Part shown: positions 1 to 7,080 of the stretch, piece by piece
Layout of the letters: every line of letters starts with the position of its first letter
Numbering within the stretch: position 1 is the stretch's first letter
Source: Candidatus Omnitrophota bacterium
Lineage (GTDB): Bacteria > Omnitrophota > Gorgyraeia > Gygaellales > Profunditerraquicolaceae
Length of the DNA stretch: 7,198 nucleotides
NCBI GenBank assembly: GCA_016938245.1
Contig: JAFGUY010000099.1
Coordinates: 1 to 7,198 of the forward strand
Reading direction: 5' to 3'
Translations under genes and position numbers: made by a program
The notes under the pieces: model-generated
Database searches by the model: none
Told to the model about the DNA's origin: nothing
The model's input: the letters and a program-made list of their open reading frames with translations, nothing else

Positions 1-90
1 TCGGGTCTTTATGCCTGTTTGAGAAAGATCGATTACTGCTCTTTGACAACCTATTTTTTATCTTGACCTCTTATAGGATGTCTTAATATC

Positions 91-103
91 AGGGACGGTT
101 CTT
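91..103. repeat. Candidate dispersed-repeat motif (AGGGACGGTTCTT)
   Basis: The 13-base string AGGGACGGTTCTT lies 29 bases beyond the stop of the β-CASP gene, in AT-rich non-coding DNA. From memory, GGGACGGTTCTT-like strings recur between genes in many environmental bacterial genomes, often near REP-type Y1 transposases or as remnants of such elements. Only one copy is visible here and no transposase is present, so the repeat assignment rests on recognition and not on repetition within the window. The rest of 1-131 holds no convincing gene and no hairpin followed by a T-run that would end the minus-strand operon. Confidence 0.35.
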
Positions 104-131
104 AAATTTTGATAATATTAGCATATAATTC

Positions 132-1526
132 TCAATCTAGCAATACTTCTTCGTTCTTTACCGGGATATAAGCATTAACCCCTTTGCCGACAAGCATACC
201 GTATAAAGCCCTGATTTGCTCTTCTTCTCCGTGTACTAAGAAGACGCGTTTTAAGGGCAGGCAGGATGAAACAAACTCCAGAAGCTCTCTCTGGTCAGCG
301 TGCCCGGACATAGCATTGACAGTAATCACCTCCGCATTAAGCTCGTACTCTACCCCGAATATGCGCACGAATTTCTCCCTGTCCACAATCCTTCTTCCCA
401 AAGTATCACGGGCCATGTAACCTACCACGATAATCATATTCCTGCTATCCTCGATATTATTCTGAAGGTGATGCAGGATTCTTCCCGACTCGCACATCCC
501 GCTTCCGGCGATTATAATCATCGACCGTTTATCTGCGTTTAAGGCCTTGGACTCTTTTTGATCGCGGATAAACCTTAAATTCAATAATCCAAATGGGCTG
601 TTGCCTCTTGCAATATCATCACCGGTCTTTTTATCAAGGTAATCCGAATGATATTCAAACATTTCGGTAATGTCGGTTGCCAGAGGGCTGTCTACATATA
701 TAGGTATAGAAGAAATAAGTTTTTCCTTTAACAATTCATTTAAGAAATAAACAACTTCCTGCGTGCGCTCCAAAGTGAAAGAAGGTATAAGTACTTTTCC
801 TCCCCTGCGCAAGGTACGCGATACAGCCTCACGCAACTTTGACTGCGCTTCTTCAATAGGCGCATGCAGCCTCCCTCCGTAAGTACTCTCCATAATAAGG
901 TAGTCTAAATTTTTAGGGATAACCGGGTCATTAAGTAAAGGGAGATTTTTTCTTCCTAAATCTACGGCATACCCTAACCTGATATTACGGCCGTTATCTT
1001 TAATATCCAACACAGTTATTGCCGAGCCCAGAATATGCCCGGCATCTACCAGTGTGGCATAGACATTCTTGGCAACACAAAATTTCTGGCCGTAGGATAT
1101 CGGCCTAAAAATCTTAGTTGCCCGCGAAGCTTCTTTTTTAGTATAAAGCGGGGCTCTTTTAGGCAAACCTATCCTTCGATTAATTTTATTAAGGTATTTT
1201 ATATCTTCTTCCTGAATCTTCCCCGAATCTTCGAGCATTAAACCTGCTAAATCTCTTGTCGCAGAAGTAGTATAGATCTTACAGCGCAGGCCCTTCTTAA
1301 TTAAATTCGGTATATTGCCGCAATGGTCGATATGCGCATGAGAGAGAACAAGGGCATTTATTACGCGCGGATTATAATCAAAGGTAGTATTTATTTTATA
1401 AAATTCATCACGGTGGCCTTGGAATAAACCGGCATCAAGCAGGACCTCGGTTTTGCCGGCGGCAATAAGGTGGCTTGACCCGGTTACTGTCATTACCCCG
1501 CCTAAAAACTTTAATTTTACCGGCAT
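132..1526 (-). CDS. β-CASP metallo-β-lactamase-fold RNA nuclease
   Basis: Probable zinc-dependent RNA endo/exonuclease of the CPSF-73/TTHA0252-like β-CASP group, acting in the cytoplasm on RNA processing or decay. All signature motifs are visible: the metal-binding SHAHIDHCG at residues 62-70 (H63, H65, D67, H68), DAGHILGSA at 161-169 (H164), and VDLGR with D189. The β-CASP motif ESTYGGRLH begins at E213, followed by SGSGMCESGRILHHL at about 342-354, a GYMARDTLGRR motif at 369-379 (usually GYQAxGTLGR), and SGHAD with H409. A C-terminal RMMBL-like segment has VHGEEEQ at 431-437. The 464 residues match the family length. The ATG follows an AAGGA ribosome binding site (1536-1540) inside the end of the TVP38-like gene, only 5 bases after that gene's stop, so the two are probably cotranscribed. 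The family call is firm; the physiological substrate is unknown. The Q-to-M and G-to-D changes in the GYQA motif are minor oddities. Confidence 0.94.
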   Translation of the reverse strand: MPVKLKFLGGVMTVTGSSHLIAAGKTEVLLDAGLFQGHRDEFYKINTTFDYNPRVINALVLSHAHIDHCGNIPNLIKKGLRCKIYTTSATRDLAGLMLEDSGKIQEEDIKYLNKINRRIGLPKRAPLYTKKEASRATKIFRPISYGQKFCVAKNVYATLVDAGHILGSAITVLDIKDNGRNIRLGYAVDLGRKNLPLLNDPVIPKNLDYLIMESTYGGRLHAPIEEAQSKLREAVSRTLRRGGKVLIPSFTLERTQEVVYFLNELLKEKLISSIPIYVDSPLATDITEMFEYHSDYLDKKTGDDIARGNSPFGLLNLRFIRDQKESKALNADKRSMIIIAGSGMCESGRILHHLQNNIEDSRNMIIVVGYMARDTLGRRIVDREKFVRIFGVEYELNAEVITVNAMSGHADQRELLEFVSSCLPLKRVFLVHGEEEQIRALYGMLVGKGVNAYIPVKNEEVLLD

Positions 1527-1531
1527 AGCAA

Positions 1532-2212
1532 TTAATCCTTTCTTAACATCTTAAAGATTACCAATATTAACAATATAATATAGATAAAACTAAATAAAAA
1601 CAAGGGCTTATTATTTAAGAAATATTCCGTAAGTGCCTGCGAATCGCTTAATACGCTTTTTCCTACGGCGTAAATTATATACTGAACCCAGAAAATTTTT
1701 AAAGGGGTCCCTAATAAAACGGCTACAAAATATTTTCTAAAACGCATCCCCGTCAGCCCCGCGGCTAGGTCCAAAAATCTGTAAGGCACTAAAGGCGCAG
1801 CCCTAAATATAATAAGCCACAATATATTTAAACTGCTTAACTTCCCGTCCAAAAAACTATACCTCTGTGATAACTTTCTTTCTACGTATCCCCTTCCTAG
1901 AAAACGGGCGATATTAAACAAAATACAGGCATTAATTAATTCGGCAATACATATCAGTAAAGCGCTTAAATATGGGCCGAATAATAAAGCACCCGTAAGC
2001 CAAAAAATGTCTTTTGAAAAAAAGATGAAAAACGTAACCGCTACATAAAGCAGGATATAAAACACAAAGCTTACGATAAGCGGTAACCCCGAAAGAGAGT
2101 TGGTAAGGGCAGGAATATCTATTTTAAGATACAGGCTTAAATACCAAAGCAAGAGTAACGCTAAAACAAAGATAAAGAATCTTAATTCCTGTCTGTATTT
2201 TTCTAGGGCCAT
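1532..2212 (-). CDS. TVP38/TMEM64 (VTT/SNARE-associated) family membrane protein
   Basis: Integral inner-membrane protein of the DedA/TVP38 superfamily, whose members are linked to phospholipid scrambling or envelope homeostasis. Its 226 residues hold about six hydrophobic stretches (roughly 10-28, 45-66, 69-98, 128-147, 160-182 and 203-221). The VTT-domain hallmarks are visible: GALLFGPYLS at 74-83, the basic ARFLGRGYVERK at 102-113, RAAPLVPYRFLDLAAGLTG at 137-155, and a final G168-T-P170 before another membrane segment. The arginine, the two prolines and the glycines in the 137-170 block are those usually conserved. The C-terminus is short and basic (KMLRKD). The ATG shares a base with the stop of the DUF1846 gene (TAATG) and has no clear ribosome binding site, so translation probably depends on coupling to that gene. 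Which lipid or process it serves cannot be told from context. Confidence 0.9.
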   Translation of the reverse strand: MALEKYRQELRFFIFVLALLLLWYLSLYLKIDIPALTNSLSGLPLIVSFVFYILLYVAVTFFIFFSKDIFWLTGALLFGPYLSALLICIAELINACILFNIARFLGRGYVERKLSQRYSFLDGKLSSLNILWLIIFRAAPLVPYRFLDLAAGLTGMRFRKYFVAVLLGTPLKIFWVQYIIYAVGKSVLSDSQALTEYFLNNKPLFLFSFIYIILLILVIFKMLRKD

Positions 2213-3735
2213 TAAGTCACGAAGAGATTACGCGAGGAAAATTTTCCGTCTGTGGTAAGATTTACTCCCAGCCTTTTTAATCCGACTTCATCTCCCGGAG
2301 TAGGAATATGCGTCATATGTACCTCGCAGCCTTTTAAGGATATTAATCTCTGCATAGCCAGTTCTGCGGTATGGTTAGTGGTAGCGCTTATAGCCAAGGC
2401 AATAAGCGTCTCCTCTAAGTCTAAGCTCTCAGAATCTGCATCAAGTATCCCCTCTTTAAGCTTTGCGATTTGATTAATTATGTGCGGAGAAAGCAGGAGT
2501 ATCTCATCAGGAATATTAGCTAAGACTTTAACCGCATTTAATATCAAACTTGATGCTGCATGCATAAGTTTTGAGTTTTTTCCGGTAATAATCCGGCCGT
2601 CATTTAATTCAACTGCCGCGCCGCAGAAAATACCCTCGTTTCCTTTTCCTTTTGCCTCCGCATCCTCAGCAGTTTTTCTGGCTACCTCAACCACTACCCT
2701 GTCGGTAACCTTCACCCCTAACTCTTCCATAAACAGAAATGTCCTCTCTACAGTCTCCTTCCTTTCTATACCCATAACATATTCGGTATTGTACCTAAAA
2801 TACCTGCGTATTAATTCCTGTTTTGCGGCCTCCTGGATTATTTTATCATCAATTATGCCGAACCCGGCGCGGTTTACTCCCATATCCGTCGGAGAATTAT
2901 ACGTCGGAAGGCTTATACTTTTATCAAATATGCGGGTTAATATCAATTTTAAGATCGGGAAGCTTTCTACATCACGGTTATAATTTATTGCGGTTTTACT
3001 GTATTTATTAAGGTGGAACGGGTCAACCAGATTAAAATCCTGGATATCTGCGGTGGCAGCTTCATAAGCAACATTAACCGGATGCTTTAAAGGGAGGTTC
3101 CAGATCGGGAATGTCTCAAATTTGGCGTATCCTGCATTTATCCCGCGCTTATGTTCATGATATAGTTGAGATAAGCATACGGAAAGCTTGCCGCTATTTG
3201 GCCCGGGGGCGGTAACAACGCAAATGGGGTTTTTTGTCTCTATGAAATCGTTCTTACCGAAGCCTTTATCGCTTACTATAGTATCTACGTCTGCGGGGTA
3301 TCCTTCTATCGGATAATGCAGGCAGACCTTAACGCCTCTACGCTCCAGTTTATTCTTAAATACTACGGCAGATGACTGGTTATTAAAACGGGTGATAACC
3401 ACCGTGAGTATATCCAACCCCCATCTCCTTAAATCGTCTATTAATTTTAAAGTGGCTGCGTCATAAGTAATACCGAAATCCCCGCGCACCCTTCCCTTTT
3501 CAATATCTCCGGCATAAATAGCCAAGACGATATCTATCTTATCCTTTAACGACTGTAGAAGCCTTATCTTAACATTAGGGTCATAACCGGGTAAGACGCG
3601 GGAAGCATGGTAGTCAAAACAAAGCTTACCCCCGAATTCAAGGTAAAGCTTATTATCAAACTTCCTGACCCGGTCAACTATCGCCTGAGTCTGTTCTTTA
3701 AGGTATTTTTCGTTATCAAAACCTGCTTTTAGCAT
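2212..3735 (-). CDS. DUF1846 (UPF0371) family protein
   Basis: Full-length member of the DUF1846/UPF0371 family, which to my knowledge has solved structures but no established reaction. Recognisable features are the N-terminal GFDNEKYL (5-12), LYLEFGGKLCFDYHASRVLPG at about 30-50, the block IYAGDIEKGRVRGDFGITYD (73-92), and TAPGPNSGKLSVCLSQLYH (175-193), a glycine-rich P-loop-like turn typical of the family. FETFPIWNLPLKHPVN (206-221), YEAATADIQD and SPTDMGVNRAGF (281-292) follow. The C-terminal half (about 300-507) is mostly helical with a late segment, MTHIPTPGDEV, at 474-484. Length 507 is normal for the family. The start is supported by an AGGGG ribosome binding site 5 bases upstream (3741-3745). 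No signal peptide or membrane segment is seen, so it is cytoplasmic. It is the first gene downstream of a strong predicted promoter. The family is certain from motifs; the role is unknown, though the glycine-rich turn suggests nucleotide or phosphate binding. Confidence 0.93.
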   Translation of the reverse strand: MLKAGFDNEKYLKEQTQAIVDRVRKFDNKLYLEFGGKLCFDYHASRVLPGYDPNVKIRLLQSLKDKIDIVLAIYAGDIEKGRVRGDFGITYDAATLKLIDDLRRWGLDILTVVITRFNNQSSAVVFKNKLERRGVKVCLHYPIEGYPADVDTIVSDKGFGKNDFIETKNPICVVTAPGPNSGKLSVCLSQLYHEHKRGINAGYAKFETFPIWNLPLKHPVNVAYEAATADIQDFNLVDPFHLNKYSKTAINYNRDVESFPILKLILTRIFDKSISLPTYNSPTDMGVNRAGFGIIDDKIIQEAAKQELIRRYFRYNTEYVMGIERKETVERTFLFMEELGVKVTDRVVVEVARKTAEDAEAKGKGNEGIFCGAAVELNDGRIITGKNSKLMHAASSLILNAVKVLANIPDEILLLSPHIINQIAKLKEGILDADSESLDLEETLIALAISATTNHTAELAMQRLISLKGCEVHMTHIPTPGDEVGLKRLGVNLTTDGKFSSRNLFVT

Positions 3736-3740
3736 AAAAA

Positions 3741-3745
3741 CCCCT
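3741..3745 (-). promoter_or_regulatory. Ribosome binding site of the DUF1846 gene
   Basis: AGGGG on the minus strand, separated from the ATG at 3735 by five T residues. It is the best-placed Shine-Dalgarno sequence among the five genes and fixes the start of the DUF1846 gene. Confidence 0.7.
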
Positions 3746-3762
3746 GATTAATTATTAGGCAT

Positions 3763-3791
3763 ATTATATTACCGCCCTTCAGCTTTGTAAA
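3763..3791 (-). promoter_or_regulatory. Predicted sigma70-type promoter for DUF1846-TVP38-β-CASP
   Basis: On the minus strand a -35 box TTTACA (3791-3786, five of six matches to TTGACA) is followed after exactly 17 bases (3785-3769) by a perfect -10 box TATAAT (3768-3763). The -35 box lies in the last codons of the HD-GYP gene. Transcription would begin near 3756, giving a leader of about 20 bases that holds the AGGGG ribosome binding site. This is the strongest promoter-like sequence I found, and it splits the five-gene run into two transcription units or gives the last three genes extra expression. AT-rich junctions can mimic -10 boxes, but matched boxes, consensus spacing and position all agree here. 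Confidence 0.65.
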
Positions 3792-5095
3792 TAGATAAGA
3801 AAATCCTTCCCCTCTGTCCAGGGGTTAAGAAAGCGCTCTATCTTAAGGTTATCTTTATTGCCCTTAAGGTCAACTAACACTTCTTCTTTTTGAGGATAGA
3901 TGATCTTTACTATCGGAGAAAATATATCATCCTGATTTTCTTCAACAACCACTGCCACCCTTTTATCGCCTAAGGCTACAATCGAACCTATTGGCCAGAC
4001 TCCGATTAATTGGAAGAATTTATCCAGCAAGAAAGGGTTATAGGTTGTCTCCTTCCCGCGCATCATAAGATTATAGATTGCATTCGGAGGATAATCCGAT
4101 TTATAGCTCCTTCTCTCTGAAAGCGCATCATAAACATCGCAGATAGAAACTATTTGTGAAACAATATGCGGCTTTCTTGGAAACTTAAGCTTAGGATATC
4201 CGCTTAAATCATATTTTAAATGGTGTTCAAAGCTTACTACTGCCGGCATAACCCCGAGGGTATCAACATACTGCAAGATTAAGGTTGAGCCTAATACAGT
4301 ATGGCTCTCCATCAAAGAAAACTCTAAGGTACTTAGTTTCCCGGGATTCCGGATTATTTTTCTGGATATATACAACTTGCCGATATCATGAAAAAGCGCA
4401 GATAGCCCTATATCTAATATCACATCTTTGGGAAACCCGATTTTAGAAGAAAAATACATACTTAAAATAGAGGTACTGATAAGATGCGCGAATGTTCCTA
4501 AGTCATATCTTTTAAGGGTATTAAGTTTCGCTAGTTGCTGGTATTGTTCAGCCAAATTATTAATAATGTGCTCTACGGCTGCTCTTAAACTTAAGCCGTC
4601 GATTGACTCCTGGTTTAATACGCTAAGTAAGGACAAAGAGAGATTGTCAAAATGACCCTTATCTGAATCTTCACCCTTAGATTCTGATACCCCTATTTTA
4701 CCTACACTTATATTGTGCACCCCCATAAGATAAAGTTTCTCCTGCGGACTCTCTTTAATATCATCTTTAGGTATAGATAAAAGGGAGATAAACCTTTCTA
4801 ACTCAAATAGCTCAAGCCCTCTGTTAAAAGTGATTTTCTCAATACCTCTTTCTTTAATATAATTTACGGCATCCTTAGATAAATTACTTAAGCTAAAAAG
4901 AATCTCCTTTTCAAAAGCAATCTCTTCGCCGATTATGCCAATGGTAAAAACCGGCCGGTCATTCAAGGCCTCGGTTATACTTTTAAAAGCTTCCTTAAGC
5001 GCTTTATTTAAAATAGGGTGATCTTTGCCGTAGAGCTTGACTGTCTGTACCGCAGTTAAAAAACCCTTAAAAGATAATTCTATTCTCTCTTCCAT
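3779..5095 (-). CDS. HD-GYP domain phosphodiesterase with N-terminal domain shared with its neighbour
   Basis: Probable cyclic-dinucleotide (c-di-GMP or related) phosphodiesterase or signalling protein. Residues 1-130 form an N-terminal domain (KG at 10-11, YGKDHP at 22-27, a β-rich segment at 48-65, GIEKITFNRGLELFEL at 84-99) that matches the start of the adjacent 632-residue protein. The HD-GYP domain spans about 195-365: H204, FHDIGK with H236-D237, H265, HHLKYDLSGYP at 291-301, CDVYDAL with D320, and K332 in RSYKSD. The metal-binding residues are present, but the usual HHExxDGxGYP signature reads HHLKYDLSGYP, with E to L and G to L. G200 sits where some trinuclear HD-GYP enzymes carry an extra glutamate ligand, so a binuclear site is inferred. 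A small β-rich tail (about 366-438, starting GSIVALGDKRVAVVVE) follows, as in related soluble HD-GYP proteins. There is no membrane segment or receiver domain. The start overlaps the upstream gene by 16 bases; AGGG lies 8 bases before the ATG. Confidence 0.93.
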   Translation of the reverse strand: MEERIELSFKGFLTAVQTVKLYGKDHPILNKALKEAFKSITEALNDRPVFTIGIIGEEIAFEKEILFSLSNLSKDAVNYIKERGIEKITFNRGLELFELERFISLLSIPKDDIKESPQEKLYLMGVHNISVGKIGVSESKGEDSDKGHFDNLSLSLLSVLNQESIDGLSLRAAVEHIINNLAEQYQQLAKLNTLKRYDLGTFAHLISTSILSMYFSSKIGFPKDVILDIGLSALFHDIGKLYISRKIIRNPGKLSTLEFSLMESHTVLGSTLILQYVDTLGVMPAVVSFEHHLKYDLSGYPKLKFPRKPHIVSQIVSICDVYDALSERRSYKSDYPPNAIYNLMMRGKETTYNPFLLDKFFQLIGVWPIGSIVALGDKRVAVVVEENQDDIFSPIVKIIYPQKEEVLVDLKGNKDNLKIERFLNPWTEGKDFLIYLQS

Positions 5096-6978
5096 TTTAA
5101 AATCCCTAATACCTCTTTTGCCTTATTTTTTAAAGAAGCGTGCCAGAAGAAATTCATTTTCGTAAAAGGGATGAGGTACTCTGTGCCTTCCTCCAAACCC
5201 AATTCCTGGATAATCAACATATTCTCCAATATCAGATTGTTTCTTCTCCCCCAAGGGCTGCGAATACTCAAAAACATCCCTATCCCCTTCTTAAGCGCTT
5301 CTTTATCCCGGGATAAAGCTTTAAGAGCTTCTTTTCTTATAGACCTGTTATTCTCTTTTAACACAAGCAACAGGAATCCCGCATCAAAAAATGAGATCTC
5401 CTGCATCGACTTTAGTATTTCGACCTTTATTATCTCATTAACAAAAGAATACAGGCGTTTTAAGATAGGAAGGGAAAAATCAGAATTAATCTTTGATACG
5501 GCTTTTATAATTTGGCTCAGGAGTTCTAAATTATTTCTTTTTAGCTCGGCCTTGGAATAAAAAAGGTCTAACTGGCTTGGAAAGAACTTAAGAAATAACC
5601 CTAAAGCGCAAACACCTATCCTTCCTTCCTCAAATATTTTATTAAGATAAAACTGGCTTTCTTTGCGGCTCTTGGTTAATCCGTAAGTTAAAGAAGATAG
5701 GCTAGCATTACTTTCGTCCTCAAAAATATTCTCTTCTATTAATTCTGATATTTTATCCTCAAGTTCAGCCAGCTCATCAAAATGTGACTGCTCTTTTACC
5801 TGCTTAGCCTTGATTACTTGTAAAAGGGACTTTATATACTCATAATCTCTATTTTCGGCTATAAGGCTTAGGTCTTTGGTTAGCCTTGCCAATATAAATT
5901 TTTCTCTAGAAGGATTATTCTCTTTATCCAGCATATTAAGCAGGACAAAAGAATAATTTATCTTTAGTTCTTTTGAATCAAAATAAAAATCCTCGGAAGA
6001 AGAAATATCCTCTAATAAAGACAGGAGTGTATTCCGGTATACGGGAGAAAGATTCTGGGAATCTGGGCTTAAAAGCAGGTTTCTTACTTTTTTAGCTAAA
6101 AGCGGGTTCTTATGGAATATTTTACCGGCTTCTACGCCCTCGGAAAAAGTCGAAAAAAGCTTAAACAATACGGGGTCACAAAGCTGCTCTTTATTTAGGT
6201 TAGACCATAATATCTGGGCAAAATCATCTTCATTTAAATCACGGAATATATTTTTTAGAGACCGGACATCTTTATCGGGTATATCAAGCTGGGCATTAGC
6301 TAAATAATTAAACAGCTCACCTGAACACTTTGAGAATTTCCCCCGATTATTTTCCTTTAGGTACCGCAGGAATTTTGCTAATCCCTCTTTTAAATTATCG
6401 TCCGTAACTATATCTTTAACGTTTATATTCTTTAAACTATCTGGAAAATTATCTGCAAGCTCATTTATTCTCTCAGCGTCTCTTCCGGAAATCGCGCCCT
6501 TAAATAGATATAGCCATATATCTTTTGATTCTTCTTTATTACCAGCATTAAGTAAACCGGAATAATCCAGTTCTTCCACATCTATGTGCGCGGGAGAGGT
6601 CTTCTCTAAAATGACACTTAACCCTCCGTTTTTAATAATATCCTTCGGCGAAAGCGCTAATGCGCTTAGTAAATCCGCCAACTCATCTGCACTTAACCCC
6701 GGGAATATCTTTATCTTCTTTATCTTACGCTGGTGTAGTATCTTGGCTAATTCAACGGATGACGCAGGTTTAAGCCAGTATCTCTCATCAATAAAGAGCG
6801 ACTCCGGGGCAATATTTAATTCGATGGGGTTAAGAAAATTAAACAATCCTTCTATTTTAAGCTTAAATTCCTCTATGGACTTAAGAAAATAAGGATGGTT
6901 TCTGGAATATGCTAAAGCGTTATTAAAAGCTATGCGCAGCCCTTTGATAAACTCCTCTAATGCCTCTTCTTTGTTCAT
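5080..6978 (-). CDS. Helical-repeat (HEAT-like) protein sharing its N-terminal domain with the HD-GYP protein
   Basis: A 632-residue cytoplasmic protein of unknown function with no catalytic motif visible. Residues 1-135 repeat the plan of the downstream HD-GYP protein's N-terminus: IKGL (11-14), YSRNHP (24-29), a β segment ending in ESLFIDE (59-65), IKKIKIFPGL (86-95), DELADLL (98-104) and SPKDI (110-114). The remainder is almost wholly α-helical, charged and leucine-rich. Repeated helix pairs are clearest at 455-625, for example ILKRLYSFVNEIIKVEILKS (505-524), RSIRKEALKAL (545-555), RNNLILENMLIIQELGL (579-595) and LKNKAKEVLGIL (616-627), which read as HEAT-like repeats suited to protein binding. 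No signal peptide or membrane helix is seen. An in-frame TAA four codons upstream fixes the ATG as the first possible start. No Shine-Dalgarno is visible, but a promoter-like sequence lies directly upstream. Overlap with the HD-GYP gene suggests the two products work together, perhaps with this one as scaffold. The coding call is firm; the role is inference. Confidence 0.85.
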   Translation of the reverse strand: MNKEEALEEFIKGLRIAFNNALAYSRNHPYFLKSIEEFKLKIEGLFNFLNPIELNIAPESLFIDERYWLKPASSVELAKILHQRKIKKIKIFPGLSADELADLLSALALSPKDIIKNGGLSVILEKTSPAHIDVEELDYSGLLNAGNKEESKDIWLYLFKGAISGRDAERINELADNFPDSLKNINVKDIVTDDNLKEGLAKFLRYLKENNRGKFSKCSGELFNYLANAQLDIPDKDVRSLKNIFRDLNEDDFAQILWSNLNKEQLCDPVLFKLFSTFSEGVEAGKIFHKNPLLAKKVRNLLLSPDSQNLSPVYRNTLLSLLEDISSSEDFYFDSKELKINYSFVLLNMLDKENNPSREKFILARLTKDLSLIAENRDYEYIKSLLQVIKAKQVKEQSHFDELAELEDKISELIEENIFEDESNASLSSLTYGLTKSRKESQFYLNKIFEEGRIGVCALGLFLKFFPSQLDLFYSKAELKRNNLELLSQIIKAVSKINSDFSLPILKRLYSFVNEIIKVEILKSMQEISFFDAGFLLLVLKENNRSIRKEALKALSRDKEALKKGIGMFLSIRSPWGRRNNLILENMLIIQELGLEEGTEYLIPFTKMNFFWHASLKNKAKEVLGILKWKRE

Positions 6979-6984
6979 CGGTTT

Positions 6985-7012
6985 ATTTTACCGCTAAAAC
7001 CAGTTTATTCAA
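6985..7012 (-). promoter_or_regulatory. Possible promoter giving a leaderless start for the first gene
   Basis: On the minus strand TTGAAT (7012-7007) and TAAAAT (6990-6985) are separated by 16 bases. Matches to consensus are four of six and five of six. Only six bases separate the -10 box from the ATG at 6978, so transcription would start at or next to the A of the start codon. This fits the absence of a Shine-Dalgarno sequence before this gene. The region is AT-rich, so a chance match is possible. Confidence 0.4.
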
Positions 7013-7044
7013 TAATAAAAACACCCTCTTCCGTAGAACTTGAA

Positions 7045-7072
7045 CTGCCGCTTTACATAATTTTATCGGCAG
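7045..7072. other. Inverted repeat upstream of the operon
   Basis: CTGCCG (7045-7050) and CGGCAG (7067-7072) are perfect complements around a 16-base AT-rich loop. The hairpin lies 32 bases upstream of the predicted -35 box of the first gene. No T-run follows on either strand, so it does not look like an intrinsic terminator. It could be an operator-like site or part of the neighbouring structured region, or arise by chance. Confidence 0.35.
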
Positions 7073-7080
7073 CTGGTGGC

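Noticed and set aside
43..90. Plus-strand promoter candidates TTGACA (43-48) and TTGACC (63-68)
   Set aside because: No -10 box lies at an acceptable spacing, and no plus-strand gene follows.
1..131. Intrinsic terminator for the minus-strand operon
   Set aside because: No stable GC stem followed by a T-run on the minus strand was found; termination may lie beyond the window or use another mechanism.
184..542. Plus-strand open frames opposite the β-CASP gene
   Set aside because: They lie fully inside a gene with complete catalytic motifs on the other strand and show no family features.
1575..1612. Possible minus-strand promoter for the β-CASP gene (TTGTTT, 17 bases, TATTAT)
   Set aside because: The -35 matches only three of six positions and the area is AT-rich membrane-segment coding sequence, where such matches are expected by chance.
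2480..2983. A 167-codon plus-strand open frame opposite the DUF1846 gene
   Set aside because: It is a shadow frame: rich in S, F and I from antisense codons, and covered by a well-recognised family on the minus strand.
5171..5560. A 129-codon plus-strand frame opposite the helical-repeat gene
   Set aside because: Antisense shadow with no recognisable domain; the minus-strand frame is continuous and shares a domain with its neighbour.
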